Positions 35,788 to 44,175 of a DNA stretch of 64,000 nucleotides are shown in pieces. Below the pieces are notes generated by a model. It was not told where the DNA came from. It saw nothing but the letters and a program-made list of their open reading frames with translations, and ran no database searches. The DNA comes from Pseudomonas maumuensis (GTDB lineage Bacteria > Pseudomonadota > Gammaproteobacteria > Pseudomonadales > Pseudomonadaceae), in contig NZ_CP077077.1 of assembly GCF_019139675.1 (NCBI RefSeq), forward strand, positions 1,984,001-2,048,000. The letters are read 5' to 3'. A program made the translations under genes and the position numbers. Position 1 is the stretch's first letter. The number at the start of each line of letters is the position of its first letter.

Positions 35788-36594
35788 TCAAGAAATCTCG
35801 GGCAGAGCGAAGAACGTGCGGGCGCAGGCGCTGGTGTGGGCGGCGGTGTGCTGCACCGTTTCACCGCGGTGCAGCGCCACCTCGCGCAGCACCTCTGGCA
35901 GGAACGCAGGTTCGTTGCGACCGTTCTTCGGCTTGGGCCTGAGGCTTCGCGGCAGCAGATAGGGGGCATCGCTTTCCAGCATCAGGCGGCCTTGGGGGAT
36001 GTTGCCGACCAGAGCATGCAGGTGGGTGCCACGGCGTTCGTCGCAGATCCAGCCGGTGATGCCGATATGCAGGTCCATGTCCAGGTAGGCGAACAGCGCC
36101 TCGCGCTCACCGGTGAAGCAATGCACCACTGCGGCGCTCAGGTGGTCACGGTAGTCCTTGAGGATCGCCAGCAGGCGTTCACTGGCCTCGCGCTCGTGGA
36201 TGAATACCGGCAGGCGCAACTCGACAGCCAGCGCCAACTGCGCCTCAAAGGCCGTTTCCTGGGCGGGGCGCGGGGAAAAGTCGCGGTTGAAGTCCAGGCC
36301 ACATTCGCCCACTGCCACGGCCCGTGGCTGGGCAAGCAGTTCGCGCAGTTGGCGTTCGCTGGCGTTGGTCCAGTGGCTGGCGTCATGAGGGTGTACGCCG
36401 GCGGTGCAGAACAGGCGCTGGCCGGGTTCGTCCAGTTGCTGGCACAGTTCCAGCGCCTCGGTGCTGACATCCAGGCTGGTGCCGGTGACGACCATCTGCG
36501 CCACGCCGGCTTGCACGGCACGCTCGACGACGGCCGCCTGCTGGTCGCGGAAACTGCTGTTGGTCAGGTTGACGCCGATATCGATCAGTTGCAT
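35788..36594 (-). CDS. TatD family metal-dependent deoxyribonuclease
   Basis: A 268-residue TIM-barrel hydrolase. Its start [15 protein letters not shown], the [10 protein letters not shown] motif, [37 protein letters not shown] and [11 protein letters not shown] give the TatD metal-binding residues. Family members are 3'-5' exonucleases linked to DNA repair or turnover. ATG 36594 follows GAGG. It is likely cotranscribed with nothing upstream, being divergent from the transglycosylase gene. Confidence 0.93.
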   Translation of the reverse strand: MQLIDIGVNLTNSSFRDQQAAVVERAVQAGVAQMVVTGTSLDVSTEALELCQQLDEPGQRLFCTAGVHPHDASHWTNASERQLRELLAQPRAVAVGECGLDFNRDFSPRPAQETAFEAQLALAVELRLPVFIHEREASERLLAILKDYRDHLSAAVVHCFTGEREALFAYLDMDLHIGITGWICDERRGTHLHALVGNIPQGRLMLESDAPYLLPRSLRPKPKNGRNEPAFLPEVLREVALHRGETVQHTAAHTSACARTFFALPEIS

Positions 36595-36752
36595 GGTGCT
36601 ACCTCGTGCCGCGGGGCGGCCAGCATAGCAAAAACCGGGATGTCGAGAAAAAACCAAGAACTTCAAACGTTTGCCGTGGTCTGTTGCGGTCATTTATCAC
36701 CGATCGATCACAGCACATGGTGCCCGCCAACCGCTCTCGGACCCTTATCCCC

Positions 36753-38159
36753 ATGTTGCGAACCTTTTTGACTTGCCTGTTGCTGTCCGGACTGCTGGCC
36801 GCCGGGCCGGTAGCTGCCGGCGAAGCCGGGCCGCAGCAGCATGTGCCGGCCAGCCAGGCGCGTGACCTGGCGCAGATCCGCGCGAGCAAGGTGTTGCGGG
36901 TGCTGGTCAACCAGAGCCGCAACAGCTCTGGCGAGGTAAAGGGTGAACCGGTCGGGATCGAGTACTACCGCCTGCGTGCCCTGGAGCACGCCCTCAATGC
37001 CCGGGTCGCCGACGGCCAGGAAATCACCCTGCAGATCATTCCCCGGGCCAAGGAACAGTTGCTCGCCGCGCTGCAGCGCGGCGAGGGCGATCTTGCCGCG
37101 CCCGGTGAGTTGCTCGACCCTGGCGTGGTGCGTGGTATCGATGCCAGTGCCCCGGTCCTCGACCAGGTTCCCCTGCAACTGGTCGGGCGCAAGGGCGAGC
37201 GCGGCTACAACCGCGCCGAGCAGTTGTCCGGGCGCACCATCGCCCTGACCACCGCCAGTGCGGCGGGGCCGGCGATCGAGGCGATCAACCAGCAGCTGGC
37301 GCTGCGCAAGCGAGCACCGATCAAGGTGGAGTGGGTCGACCCAACGCTGGCGGTGGAGGATGTGCTGGAGATGGTCCAGGCCGGCATCTACCCGCTGACC
37401 GTGGTGGAGCGTCCGATCGCCCAGCGCTGGGCGCGAGTGATGCCGCGCCTGCGGGTCGACAGCAAGCTGCAGTTGGCTACACCCCAGGCCATGCGCTGGT
37501 ATCTGCGCAAGGATGCGCCGATGTTGCGCACGGCGGTGGACCGCTTCCTGGCCACCTACCGCGCGCCCGACAACCAGGACGCGGCGTTCGAGCGCATCTA
37601 TCGGCGTCAGTACCGGGTACACAATCCATTGGCCCGCCAGGACCGCCAACGTCTGGCCTCGTTGCGCCCGGTGCTGCAGAAGCATGGCAGCGACCAGCAA
37701 TTCGACTGGCTCAACCTGGCCGCCCTGGCGTTCAAGGAGTCCACCCTCGATCCCAAGGCGCGCGGCACCGGCGGTGCCCACGGGCTGATGCAGATCACGC
37801 CGTCGGCGGCCCAGCGGGTAGGCGTGAGCAACACTGCCACGGTGGATGGCAACGTCCAGGCCAGCGCCCGCTACCTGGCGCTGATCCGCCGCAAGTTCTT
37901 CGCCAGCCCCCAGCTCAACGAGCGCGAGCGCATGGCGTTCATCCTGGCCGCCTACAATCTCGGGCCGGAGCGGGTTCAGGCCATGCGCGCCGAAGCCCGG
38001 CGGCGCGGGCTCAATGGCAACCAGTGGTTCTTCCAGACCGAGCGCATCGCCATGGAGCAGGTGGGTATGGGGCCGGTGAACTTCGTCAACAGCGTCAACA
38101 AGTACTACCTCGCGTTCAACCGCGAGCGCGCCTCCCTGGAGCGGGTGGCCAAGCGTTAA
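36753..38159 (+). CDS. MltF-like membrane-bound lytic transglycosylase
   Basis: A protein of about 468 residues with a signal peptide (MLRTFLTCLLLSGLLAAGPV). The middle is a periplasmic amino-acid-binding-like domain (about 40-285), followed by an SLT lytic transglycosylase domain (about 305-430). The catalytic Glu lies in AFKESTLDP, with GGAHGLMQITPSAAQRVG and AFILAAYNLGPERVQAM. This two-domain order is that of MltF. ATG 36753 is preferred; an in-frame ATG 12 codons upstream is possible and neither has a clear SD. It cleaves peptidoglycan glycan strands in the periplasm. Confidence 0.88.
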   Translation: MLRTFLTCLLLSGLLAAGPVAAGEAGPQQHVPASQARDLAQIRASKVLRVLVNQSRNSSGEVKGEPVGIEYYRLRALEHALNARVADGQEITLQIIPRAKEQLLAALQRGEGDLAAPGELLDPGVVRGIDASAPVLDQVPLQLVGRKGERGYNRAEQLSGRTIALTTASAAGPAIEAINQQLALRKRAPIKVEWVDPTLAVEDVLEMVQAGIYPLTVVERPIAQRWARVMPRLRVDSKLQLATPQAMRWYLRKDAPMLRTAVDRFLATYRAPDNQDAAFERIYRRQYRVHNPLARQDRQRLASLRPVLQKHGSDQQFDWLNLAALAFKESTLDPKARGTGGAHGLMQITPSAAQRVGVSNTATVDGNVQASARYLALIRRKFFASPQLNERERMAFILAAYNLGPERVQAMRAEARRRGLNGNQWFFQTERIAMEQVGMGPVNFVNSVNKYYLAFNRERASLERVAKR

Positions 38160-38271
38160 TTAAATCTAATTATCCGATATGTTTTACGCGATTATTGCGA
38201 TTTTCTTATTTGATGATTTGATTATGATGGCGCCCATCCAACACACACCTGCTCAAACAAGGAAGCACCTC

Positions 38272-38706
38272 ATGAACAACTCCCTGAAAGCACTTTTCAG
38301 CACCCACGCCGGTTATGGCCTGAGCGTCGTGCGCATCCTGGTCGGCGTCATCTTCATGGCCCACGGCGCGCAGAAACTCTTCGGCCTGTTCGGTGGCTAC
38401 GGCCTGGAAGGCACCGGCCAGTGGATGGAAAGCATCGGCCTGGCTCCGGGCTACCTCATGGCCCTGCTGTCCGGTAGCGCCGAGTTCTTTGGCGGCCTGG
38501 CGCTGGTGGTCGGCCTTTTGGCCCGCCCGGCTGCGCTGGCGCTAAGCGTGACCCTGGTCGTGGCGATCTTCTCGGTGCATATCGGCAACGGGCTGTTCAT
38601 GTCCAACAACGGTTATGAATTCGCCCTGGCGCTGCTGGCCGGTACCGTGGCGGTGCTGATCGAAGGCGCGGGCCGCCTGTCGCTGGACCGACTGATCGCA
38701 CGCTGA
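38272..38706 (+). CDS. DoxX family membrane protein
   Basis: A 144-residue protein with four predicted TM helices. The family pattern RILVGVIFMAHGAQKLFGLF...GGYGLEGTGQWM and FFGGLALVVGLLARPAALAL is clear. ATG 38272 follows AAGGAAG. The upstream 110 bases are unusually AT-rich for this genome and probably hold the promoter. DoxX proteins are linked in some bacteria to redox or thiol stress; the role here is unknown. Confidence 0.88.
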   Translation: MNNSLKALFSTHAGYGLSVVRILVGVIFMAHGAQKLFGLFGGYGLEGTGQWMESIGLAPGYLMALLSGSAEFFGGLALVVGLLARPAALALSVTLVVAIFSVHIGNGLFMSNNGYEFALALLAGTVAVLIEGAGRLSLDRLIAR

Positions 38707-38723
38707 AATAAAGCTGCAAGCTT

Positions 38724-38782
38724 CACGCCTCAAGCTGCAAGTGGTCAAAGTGATCGACTTGCAGCTTGTAACTTGCGGCGTG
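38724..38782. repeat. Extended imperfect inverted repeat after the doxX-like gene
   Basis: CAAGCTGCAAGT (38731-38742) and ACTTGCAGCTTG (38757-38768) are perfect 12-bp inverted copies. Outer CACGCC/GGCGTG blocks (38724-38729 / 38777-38782) extend the symmetry, and AAGCTGCAAG is also repeated directly at 38711-38720. It may act as a terminator-like structure or be a small repetitive element distinct from the REPs. Confidence 0.6.
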
Positions 38783-38933
38783 TCCCTCTAGCATACCGAT
38801 TGCGCCGATTTAAACAGCTACTTGCGGGGCGCAGGAGAGGCCCCGGCGGGTCTTCCGAAATACCGCTAAAGCGCTGGTTCGGTGACGCCTCCCACCGCTG
38901 CCCAGCGGGAACAGCGAGGCGGAGAGACACTCC

Positions 38934-39242
38934 ATGAGTTGCCCACGTACCAGTGTTTGTTTGACCCCCCTGGCCAAGAACCAGGTTTCCCGAACCCCGC
39001 GCATTCTGCTCGGCGGCGAGCATCAACCCACGCTTTTGCGCAATCTCGACGGTTTCTCCCGGCGCAAGGGCCAGGCCTGTGCCTTCCTCATCCAGTTCTC
39101 CGACAGCTGTGACCGGCTCGACCAGTACGGTGACGACCGCTTCGACCTGGCGGTGATCCAAGCCCCCGCAGCGCAGGATGCCGACGAGGTCATCGGCCAG
39201 CTCACCCGCATCGCCCGCCAGGGGCTGATCACCCGCCGTTGA
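38934..39242 (+). CDS. Conserved hypothetical protein upstream of greB
   Basis: A 102-residue soluble protein starting at ATG 38934 behind GGAGAG. I do not recognise a domain. The sequence starts MSCPRTSVCLTPLAKNQVSR, then an Arg-rich middle (LLRNLDGFSRRKGQACAF) and an alpha/beta-looking C-terminal half (FDLAVIQAPAAQDADEVIGQ). Three of its cysteines are near the N-terminus or centre. Codon use matches neighbouring genes, supporting a real gene. It precedes greB by 89 bases. Confidence 0.6.
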   Translation: MSCPRTSVCLTPLAKNQVSRTPRILLGGEHQPTLLRNLDGFSRRKGQACAFLIQFSDSCDRLDQYGDDRFDLAVIQAPAAQDADEVIGQLTRIARQGLITRR

Positions 39243-39331
39243 GCGGCGTGTCGCGGCCAGGCGTTTTTCGTTAAGCTCGGTCTCTCGGTGGGCGCCTTGC
39301 GCCTGCTGTGGATGCGCTGAGGAGACAGTCG

Positions 39332-39817
39332 TTGAGCACCAACATCATCACCACCGAAGGCCACGCAGCCCTGAAAAAGGAGCTCGATCATCTGTGGCGG
39401 GTCTATCGCCCGGAAATCACCCAGAAGGTCACCTGGGCCGCCTCGCTGGGCGACCGCAGCGAGAACGCCGACTACCAGTACAACAAGAAGCTGCTGCGCG
39501 AGATCGACCGCCGCGTGCGTTACCTGCGCAAGCGCCTGGAAGACGTCAAGGTGGTCGAGTACTCGCCCCAGCAAGAGGGCAAAGTATTCTTCGGCGCCTG
39601 GGTGGACATCGAGAACGACGACGGCGAGCAGTTGCGCTTTCGCATCGTCGGCTATGACGAGATCCACGGACGCAACGACTACATCTCCATCGACTCGCCC
39701 ATGGCCCGGGCGTTGCTCAAGAAGGAGGAGGGCGACGAGGTAGTGGTGCATACGCCCACGGGGGAGGCGACCTGGTACGTCAACCGCATCAGCTATCTGG
39801 GCAGTGATGCCCGATAG
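39332..39817 (+). CDS. greB: Transcription elongation factor GreB
   Basis: A 161-residue protein that restarts backtracked RNA polymerase by stimulating transcript cleavage. The N-terminal coiled coil carries the tip SLGDRSENADYQYNKKLLRE with the acidic active residues, and the C-terminal FKBP-like domain includes DEIHGRNDYISIDSPMARAL. The start is TTG 39332, supported by GAGGAG seven bases upstream; it is a rare start codon. Its end overlaps the convergent MocR gene by 25 bases. Confidence 0.95.
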   Translation: MSTNIITTEGHAALKKELDHLWRVYRPEITQKVTWAASLGDRSENADYQYNKKLLREIDRRVRYLRKRLEDVKVVEYSPQQEGKVFFGAWVDIENDDGEQLRFRIVGYDEIHGRNDYISIDSPMARALLKKEEGDEVVVHTPTGEATWYVNRISYLGSDAR

Positions 39818-41253
39818 ACCTCTACCAGCACCTGTGCCGCTGCTTCGATTTGCTCATCGGTGAGCGCTGCATAACCGATCAGCACGCCGGCGGGCCAGGT
39901 GTGCTTGCGGCAGAACAGGCCGATTGGCTGCAACACCAGCCCGCGTTGCCGGGCTCGCTCGCAGAACGCCTGCTCACTGACGCCGTCGGGCAACCAAAGG
40001 ACGAAGTGCAGGCCGGATTGCTCGCCGCTTACGGTCATGCCTGGCTCTGCCGCGAGACGCTCGAGCAGCAGGTCCCGGCGGCGTTGGTAGGTCTGCCTGG
40101 CAATGCGCAGGTGCCGTTCATAGTGGCCATGCACCAGGTACTGGCGCACCGTCCGCTGGGCGATGATCCCCGGCGTCTGTCCCGTTGCCGCCAGCCAGTC
40201 GATGAACCGTGCGCGCAAGGTTCGCGGCACCACCGCGAAGCCCAGCCTCAGCCCGCTGAACAAGGTCTTGTTGAAGCTGCCGCAGAACAGCACCCGGTCT
40301 TGCTGGTCGAGCGCCTTGATCGCCGGCAGGGGCGCGCAGGCATAGTTGTATTCGCTGTCATAGTCATCCTCGACGATGTAGGCATCGCGGGCCTGCGCCC
40401 AGGCCAGCAGCGCCTGGCGTCGCTGGACGCTCATGCAGATGCCCAGTGGAGCCTGGTGCGCAGGAGTGGTATGCACTGCGCGGACGTTGTCGTGCCTGGC
40501 CAGTTGTTCGGCATCCAGGCCTGCCTGGTCGACGGCGACGCAGATCACCCGCCTGCCGGTCTGTTCGAACATGCGTGCGGCCCAGGAGTAGCCCGGGTCC
40601 TCCAGGGCGATGGCGTCGTCCTTTTCCAGCCACTGGCTGATGAAGTGCAGCGTGTGGCGAATGCCCTGGGTCACGACGATATCCTCGACGTCGCACTCGA
40701 TGCCGCGGTAAAGGCGGATGTGCGTCGCGATAGCCTTGCGCAGCGACGCATCGCCCGCGTGCGGAGCACTCTCGGTGATCGCGGCAAGGGCATCGGCGGC
40801 CAGTTGCAGGTGACGCTGTTCGAGTAATGTCGGGTCGGCCAGTCGGGCGATGAACGGGACGCCCGTCTGCAGTCGGACCTCGGGCATGGAGGCAGGGCTG
40901 GCGCAAGGCACGGGCTCGCGGGGACACGGGAGCGTGGCCAGGCCTTGGTCGTTGGCCGCGATCAGCGTGTCGGGACGCAGCGGTGCGACCACCGAGCCCG
41001 CGCCTTGTCGGCGCAGGATGCAGCCTTCCAGAGCGAGTTGCTCGAAAACCAGCTCGACGGTGCCCCGCGCCACCCCCCAGCGCTGGGCGAGGGTGCGGGT
41101 GGAGGGCAGACGTGTGCCGGGCGCCAGATGGCCACAGGCGAGCAGATCTTGCAGGAAGGCATAGAGCAGTTGGTGCTTGCGGGCCGACGGTTTGGCGGAC
41201 AGTTCGAACGGCAGGGCAAGGTCAAGGGCAAGGGGTTGTTTGCCTCTGGCCAT
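39793..41253 (-). CDS. MocR/PdxR-type GntR regulator with aminotransferase domain
   Basis: A 486-residue regulator. A GntR winged helix lies at about 20-90 (LPSTRTLAQRWGVARGTVEL), followed by a fold-type I PLP-dependent aminotransferase-like domain. PLP-site features are YIVEDDYDSEYNY and Lys329 in GSFNKTLFSGLRLGF. Such proteins use PLP or a PLP adduct as effector. It is divergent from the FAD-protein/MFS operon (175 bases between starts) and is the likely controller of it. The extra frame upstream of ATG 41253 is not needed. Confidence 0.9.
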   Translation of the reverse strand: MARGKQPLALDLALPFELSAKPSARKHQLLYAFLQDLLACGHLAPGTRLPSTRTLAQRWGVARGTVELVFEQLALEGCILRRQGAGSVVAPLRPDTLIAANDQGLATLPCPREPVPCASPASMPEVRLQTGVPFIARLADPTLLEQRHLQLAADALAAITESAPHAGDASLRKAIATHIRLYRGIECDVEDIVVTQGIRHTLHFISQWLEKDDAIALEDPGYSWAARMFEQTGRRVICVAVDQAGLDAEQLARHDNVRAVHTTPAHQAPLGICMSVQRRQALLAWAQARDAYIVEDDYDSEYNYACAPLPAIKALDQQDRVLFCGSFNKTLFSGLRLGFAVVPRTLRARFIDWLAATGQTPGIIAQRTVRQYLVHGHYERHLRIARQTYQRRRDLLLERLAAEPGMTVSGEQSGLHFVLWLPDGVSEQAFCERARQRGLVLQPIGLFCRKHTWPAGVLIGYAALTDEQIEAAAQVLVEVYRASLPR

Positions 41254-41428
41254 AAGTGGTCCACATGCAGAAGGGCTTAATGGACCTTCATGGTATCCAG
41301 CGCAGTCCCTAAGCTCAACGCACGTAACAATTTGTTGCGGTGCGCAAAGAAGCGCGCCCGGTTCTGCTGCGCGTGCGTTTCGGGCGCAGACGGAACCGGT
41401 ATTCATTCTTTGAAGGAGTCAACGAGTC

Positions 41429-42967
41429 ATGACGGTTCTGCAGTTGTTGCCTGTCCCATCGGTGTCGCAGCGCGGCCACGCGTCGCTGCGAGTCGCGATC
41501 ATCGGTGGGGGGGCGACGGCGATCACGCTGATAGACGCCATCGAACTGCATGCGCGCAAAGAGGGGCTGGATGTGGCGATCACGGTGTACGAAGCCGATC
41601 CACGCATCGGCCCGGGCAGGGCCTACCAGCACGATGGCGATTACGGCCTGCTCAACCGTCAGGCGTGTTTCATGTCGATCAAGCGCCAGGATCCCGGGCA
41701 CTTCGTCGACTGGCTCAAGGCGCACCATGGCGAGGAACTGGCCAGCCAGGAATTCCTGCCGCGACGCTACTTTGGTCAGTACCTGTCGGAGTGCTTCGCC
41801 CAGCAGCTTGGCAATGCGCGCCGGCGGGGGCAGCCGATCCAGGTGGTCGCGGCCAGGGCAACGAGCCTGTCGGTGACCGCCGAGGGGGTATTGGTGGGCA
41901 CTGCCGGAGGCCCGGCGCGCAGCTTCGACCGCGTCGCGGTGTGTATCGGTACCGCAGAACCCCATGATCTGTTCGGCCTTGGTTGCATGCCTCGCTACAT
42001 TGGCAACCCCTACCCGATGTGGACCCGCTTTGCCGGCATCGGCAGTCACGATCACGTGGCGATCATCGGCACCAGTCTGTCGGCGGTGGACGCCGTGCTG
42101 GCCCTCGCCGCGCAAGGCCATCAGGGCCCGATCAGCATGCTGTCGAGAAATGGTTTGCTGCCCGCCGTGCGGATGCCACACCACGATTTCCAGTACCGGG
42201 TCCTGAGCCCCGAGCTGATGGCCGGCAAACGCGATGTGGCCGGCAATATCGCCTGGCAGGACTGGCTGCGGATCGTCGCGGACGAATTGCGCGCCCAGGG
42301 TGTGGACATGGACGGCTTGAGCGAGGAGCTGGCGCCCGTGCAGTGCGCCAGGGCGCGCCTGGTTCGGCACCTCGCGGCGGCGCAGGCGGGCGCGAAGTGG
42401 CTGCCGGTGCTGGTGGACATGAGCAAGGACTACATCGAGCAGGCTTGGGACAGCCTCAGCGATGCCGACCGACGCGCCTATCTGGGCAATCACCATTGCG
42501 TGTTCATGAGTCTGTGCAACCCGATGCCGCCGCAGACCGCGGCCAAGTTGCTGCAGTTGCTCGAGTCGGGTCAGCTTTCCATCCGGGGTGGCCTCGAAAC
42601 GGTACAGCCGGTGGATGAACGCAGCTTCAGGCTGATGCACGGTGGCGGCACGGAGCAGGTGGATTGGGTAATCAACGCCACCCGTTCCGAGACCGGCGGA
42701 ATCGGCAAGGTTGGCGAGGCGCTGGTCGGCGCCATGGTCGGCAACGGCGTGGCCCAGATGCACCCGTTCGGTGGCATCAAGGTTGAGTTCGGGTCACACC
42801 GGGTCATCGACCGCTACGGTCAGCCGAGCAGCCAGCTCTTCGCACTGGGTCAGTTGGCATCGGGCAATCACTACTACACCAGTTCGCTGCCGATGATCAG
42901 CCGCCAGATCGAGCGCCTTTTGCCCGCGTTGCTGGCCCCGCACTACGAACAGGTGAAGCTGGCATGA
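41429..42967 (+). CDS. FAD/NAD(P)-binding protein (NAD_binding_9 type, possible N-hydroxylase/monooxygenase relative)
   Basis: A 512-residue flavoprotein-like protein. An N-terminal Rossmann motif VAIIGGGATAITLIDAIEL begins at about residue 22, and a second dinucleotide motif HVAIIGTSLSAVDAVLALAA lies at about 210-230. The C-terminal part ends in ALGQLASGNHYYTSSLPMIS, seen in FAD enzymes of this group. It resembles FAD_NAD_binding_9 proteins, remotely related to ornithine/lysine N-hydroxylases. The ATG follows AAGGAG. It overlaps the MFS gene in ATGA, so the two are translationally coupled. Substrate is unknown. Confidence 0.75.
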   Translation: MTVLQLLPVPSVSQRGHASLRVAIIGGGATAITLIDAIELHARKEGLDVAITVYEADPRIGPGRAYQHDGDYGLLNRQACFMSIKRQDPGHFVDWLKAHHGEELASQEFLPRRYFGQYLSECFAQQLGNARRRGQPIQVVAARATSLSVTAEGVLVGTAGGPARSFDRVAVCIGTAEPHDLFGLGCMPRYIGNPYPMWTRFAGIGSHDHVAIIGTSLSAVDAVLALAAQGHQGPISMLSRNGLLPAVRMPHHDFQYRVLSPELMAGKRDVAGNIAWQDWLRIVADELRAQGVDMDGLSEELAPVQCARARLVRHLAAAQAGAKWLPVLVDMSKDYIEQAWDSLSDADRRAYLGNHHCVFMSLCNPMPPQTAAKLLQLLESGQLSIRGGLETVQPVDERSFRLMHGGGTEQVDWVINATRSETGGIGKVGEALVGAMVGNGVAQMHPFGGIKVEFGSHRVIDRYGQPSSQLFALGQLASGNHYYTSSLPMISRQIERLLPALLAPHYEQVKLA

Positions 42968-44166
42968 GTGTACCGAGCGGGAGGCCCTGGTTGACCCTGG
43001 CGTTGTTGAGCGCCGCCATGGTGCCGCAGGTCGGGCTGGGCGTGATGGTGCCGGCATCGGCGCGGTTGGCCCAGGATCTCCATGTGGGGGTGGCGAGCGT
43101 GCAGAACACGCTCGTGGTGTACATGGTCGGCTATGCCGTCTCGGTGATCATGGCCGGGCTGCTTTCCGATCGATTCGGCCCCAGGGCCGTGCAACTGGGC
43201 GGCTTGGTGCTGGCGATGGTCGGCGCCTTGCTGGCGGCCAGTGCCGAGGGGTTCACCCTGTTCATCCTTGGCCGCCTGTTGCAATCGCTCGGTGGCTGCG
43301 TCAGTACCGTGACCACGCGGCTGGTCGTCAGGGAGGTCTATCCCGAAGCGCAGCGTCTGCCGATTCTCAGCATCCTGGCCTCGGCCATTGCCGTCACGCC
43401 TTGCGTGGTGCCACTGCTGGCCGGGGCAGTCCTGCCGGAGCTGGGGTGGCGCGGGGTGTTGCTGTGTGCCGGCGCCTTCAACCTGCTGGTGTTGCTGGTA
43501 TTTGTCGCCCTGACCAGGCCGATGTCGAGTGGCGGGCAGCCGATCGGCTCGCTGGGCGACATCTGGCGCGTGTACCGACGCAACATGGGCAACCCTGACT
43601 ATCGGCGCAATGCGGCCTGTATCAGTCTGGTGTGGATGAGCTACTTCGCGCTCCTGTCGTCGTCGTCCCATGCCTTCCAGCAGGTGCTGGGCTTCAGTGA
43701 GCTGGAGTATGGCGCGCTAATTGGTGCCTGCGCCTGCGGCTATGTGGCGGGCAGTACCACCGCCCGGCGCCTGAGCCAGACCCACGACCTCGACGCGCTG
43801 CTGGCGCTCGCCGCGATGATCGGGCTGGGCGGTTGCATCGGCCTGTCTCTGGGGCTGCTGCTGGTGGGGCCGGGGATGCTGGTGTTCCTGCTGCCGATGA
43901 TTGCGCTGCTGGTCTGTACCGGCATGGTCATTCCGATCACGCAGGCGGGATTGTTGCGTTGCGTCAGCCAGGACGTCGGCTTGTCGTCGGGGCAGTTCTT
44001 CTTTCTGCAGATGATGGCCGGCGCCCTGTACTCGCTGTTCCTCAGCTGTATCCCGCCGCTGGACCTGAACCACCTGGCGATCGCCGTCGCTGCCCCGGTG
44101 GTGCTCATGGCCGGGGTGGTGGGCCGGCTGCGCCTGCGCGGCCGCCTGCAGGCCAGCCAGCCCTGA
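42964..44166 (+). CDS. MFS transporter, Bcr/CflA-like drug or metabolite exporter
   Basis: A 400-residue membrane protein with about 12 hydrophobic segments. The MFS motif A variant GLLSDRFGPRAVQLGG follows TM2, and GRLLQSLGGCVSTVTTRLVV with AVTPCVVPLLAGAVLPELGW resembles the motif C region of the 12-TM drug:H+ antiporters of the Bcr/CflA group. It begins inside the stop of the FAD-protein gene. It probably exports the product (or toxic substrate) of that enzyme. Confidence 0.85.
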   Translation: MSVPSGRPWLTLALLSAAMVPQVGLGVMVPASARLAQDLHVGVASVQNTLVVYMVGYAVSVIMAGLLSDRFGPRAVQLGGLVLAMVGALLAASAEGFTLFILGRLLQSLGGCVSTVTTRLVVREVYPEAQRLPILSILASAIAVTPCVVPLLAGAVLPELGWRGVLLCAGAFNLLVLLVFVALTRPMSSGGQPIGSLGDIWRVYRRNMGNPDYRRNAACISLVWMSYFALLSSSSHAFQQVLGFSELEYGALIGACACGYVAGSTTARRLSQTHDLDALLALAAMIGLGGCIGLSLGLLLVGPGMLVFLLPMIALLVCTGMVIPITQAGLLRCVSQDVGLSSGQFFFLQMMAGALYSLFLSCIPPLDLNHLAIAVAAPVVLMAGVVGRLRLRGRLQASQP

Positions 44167-44175
44167 GCCCAGGGT

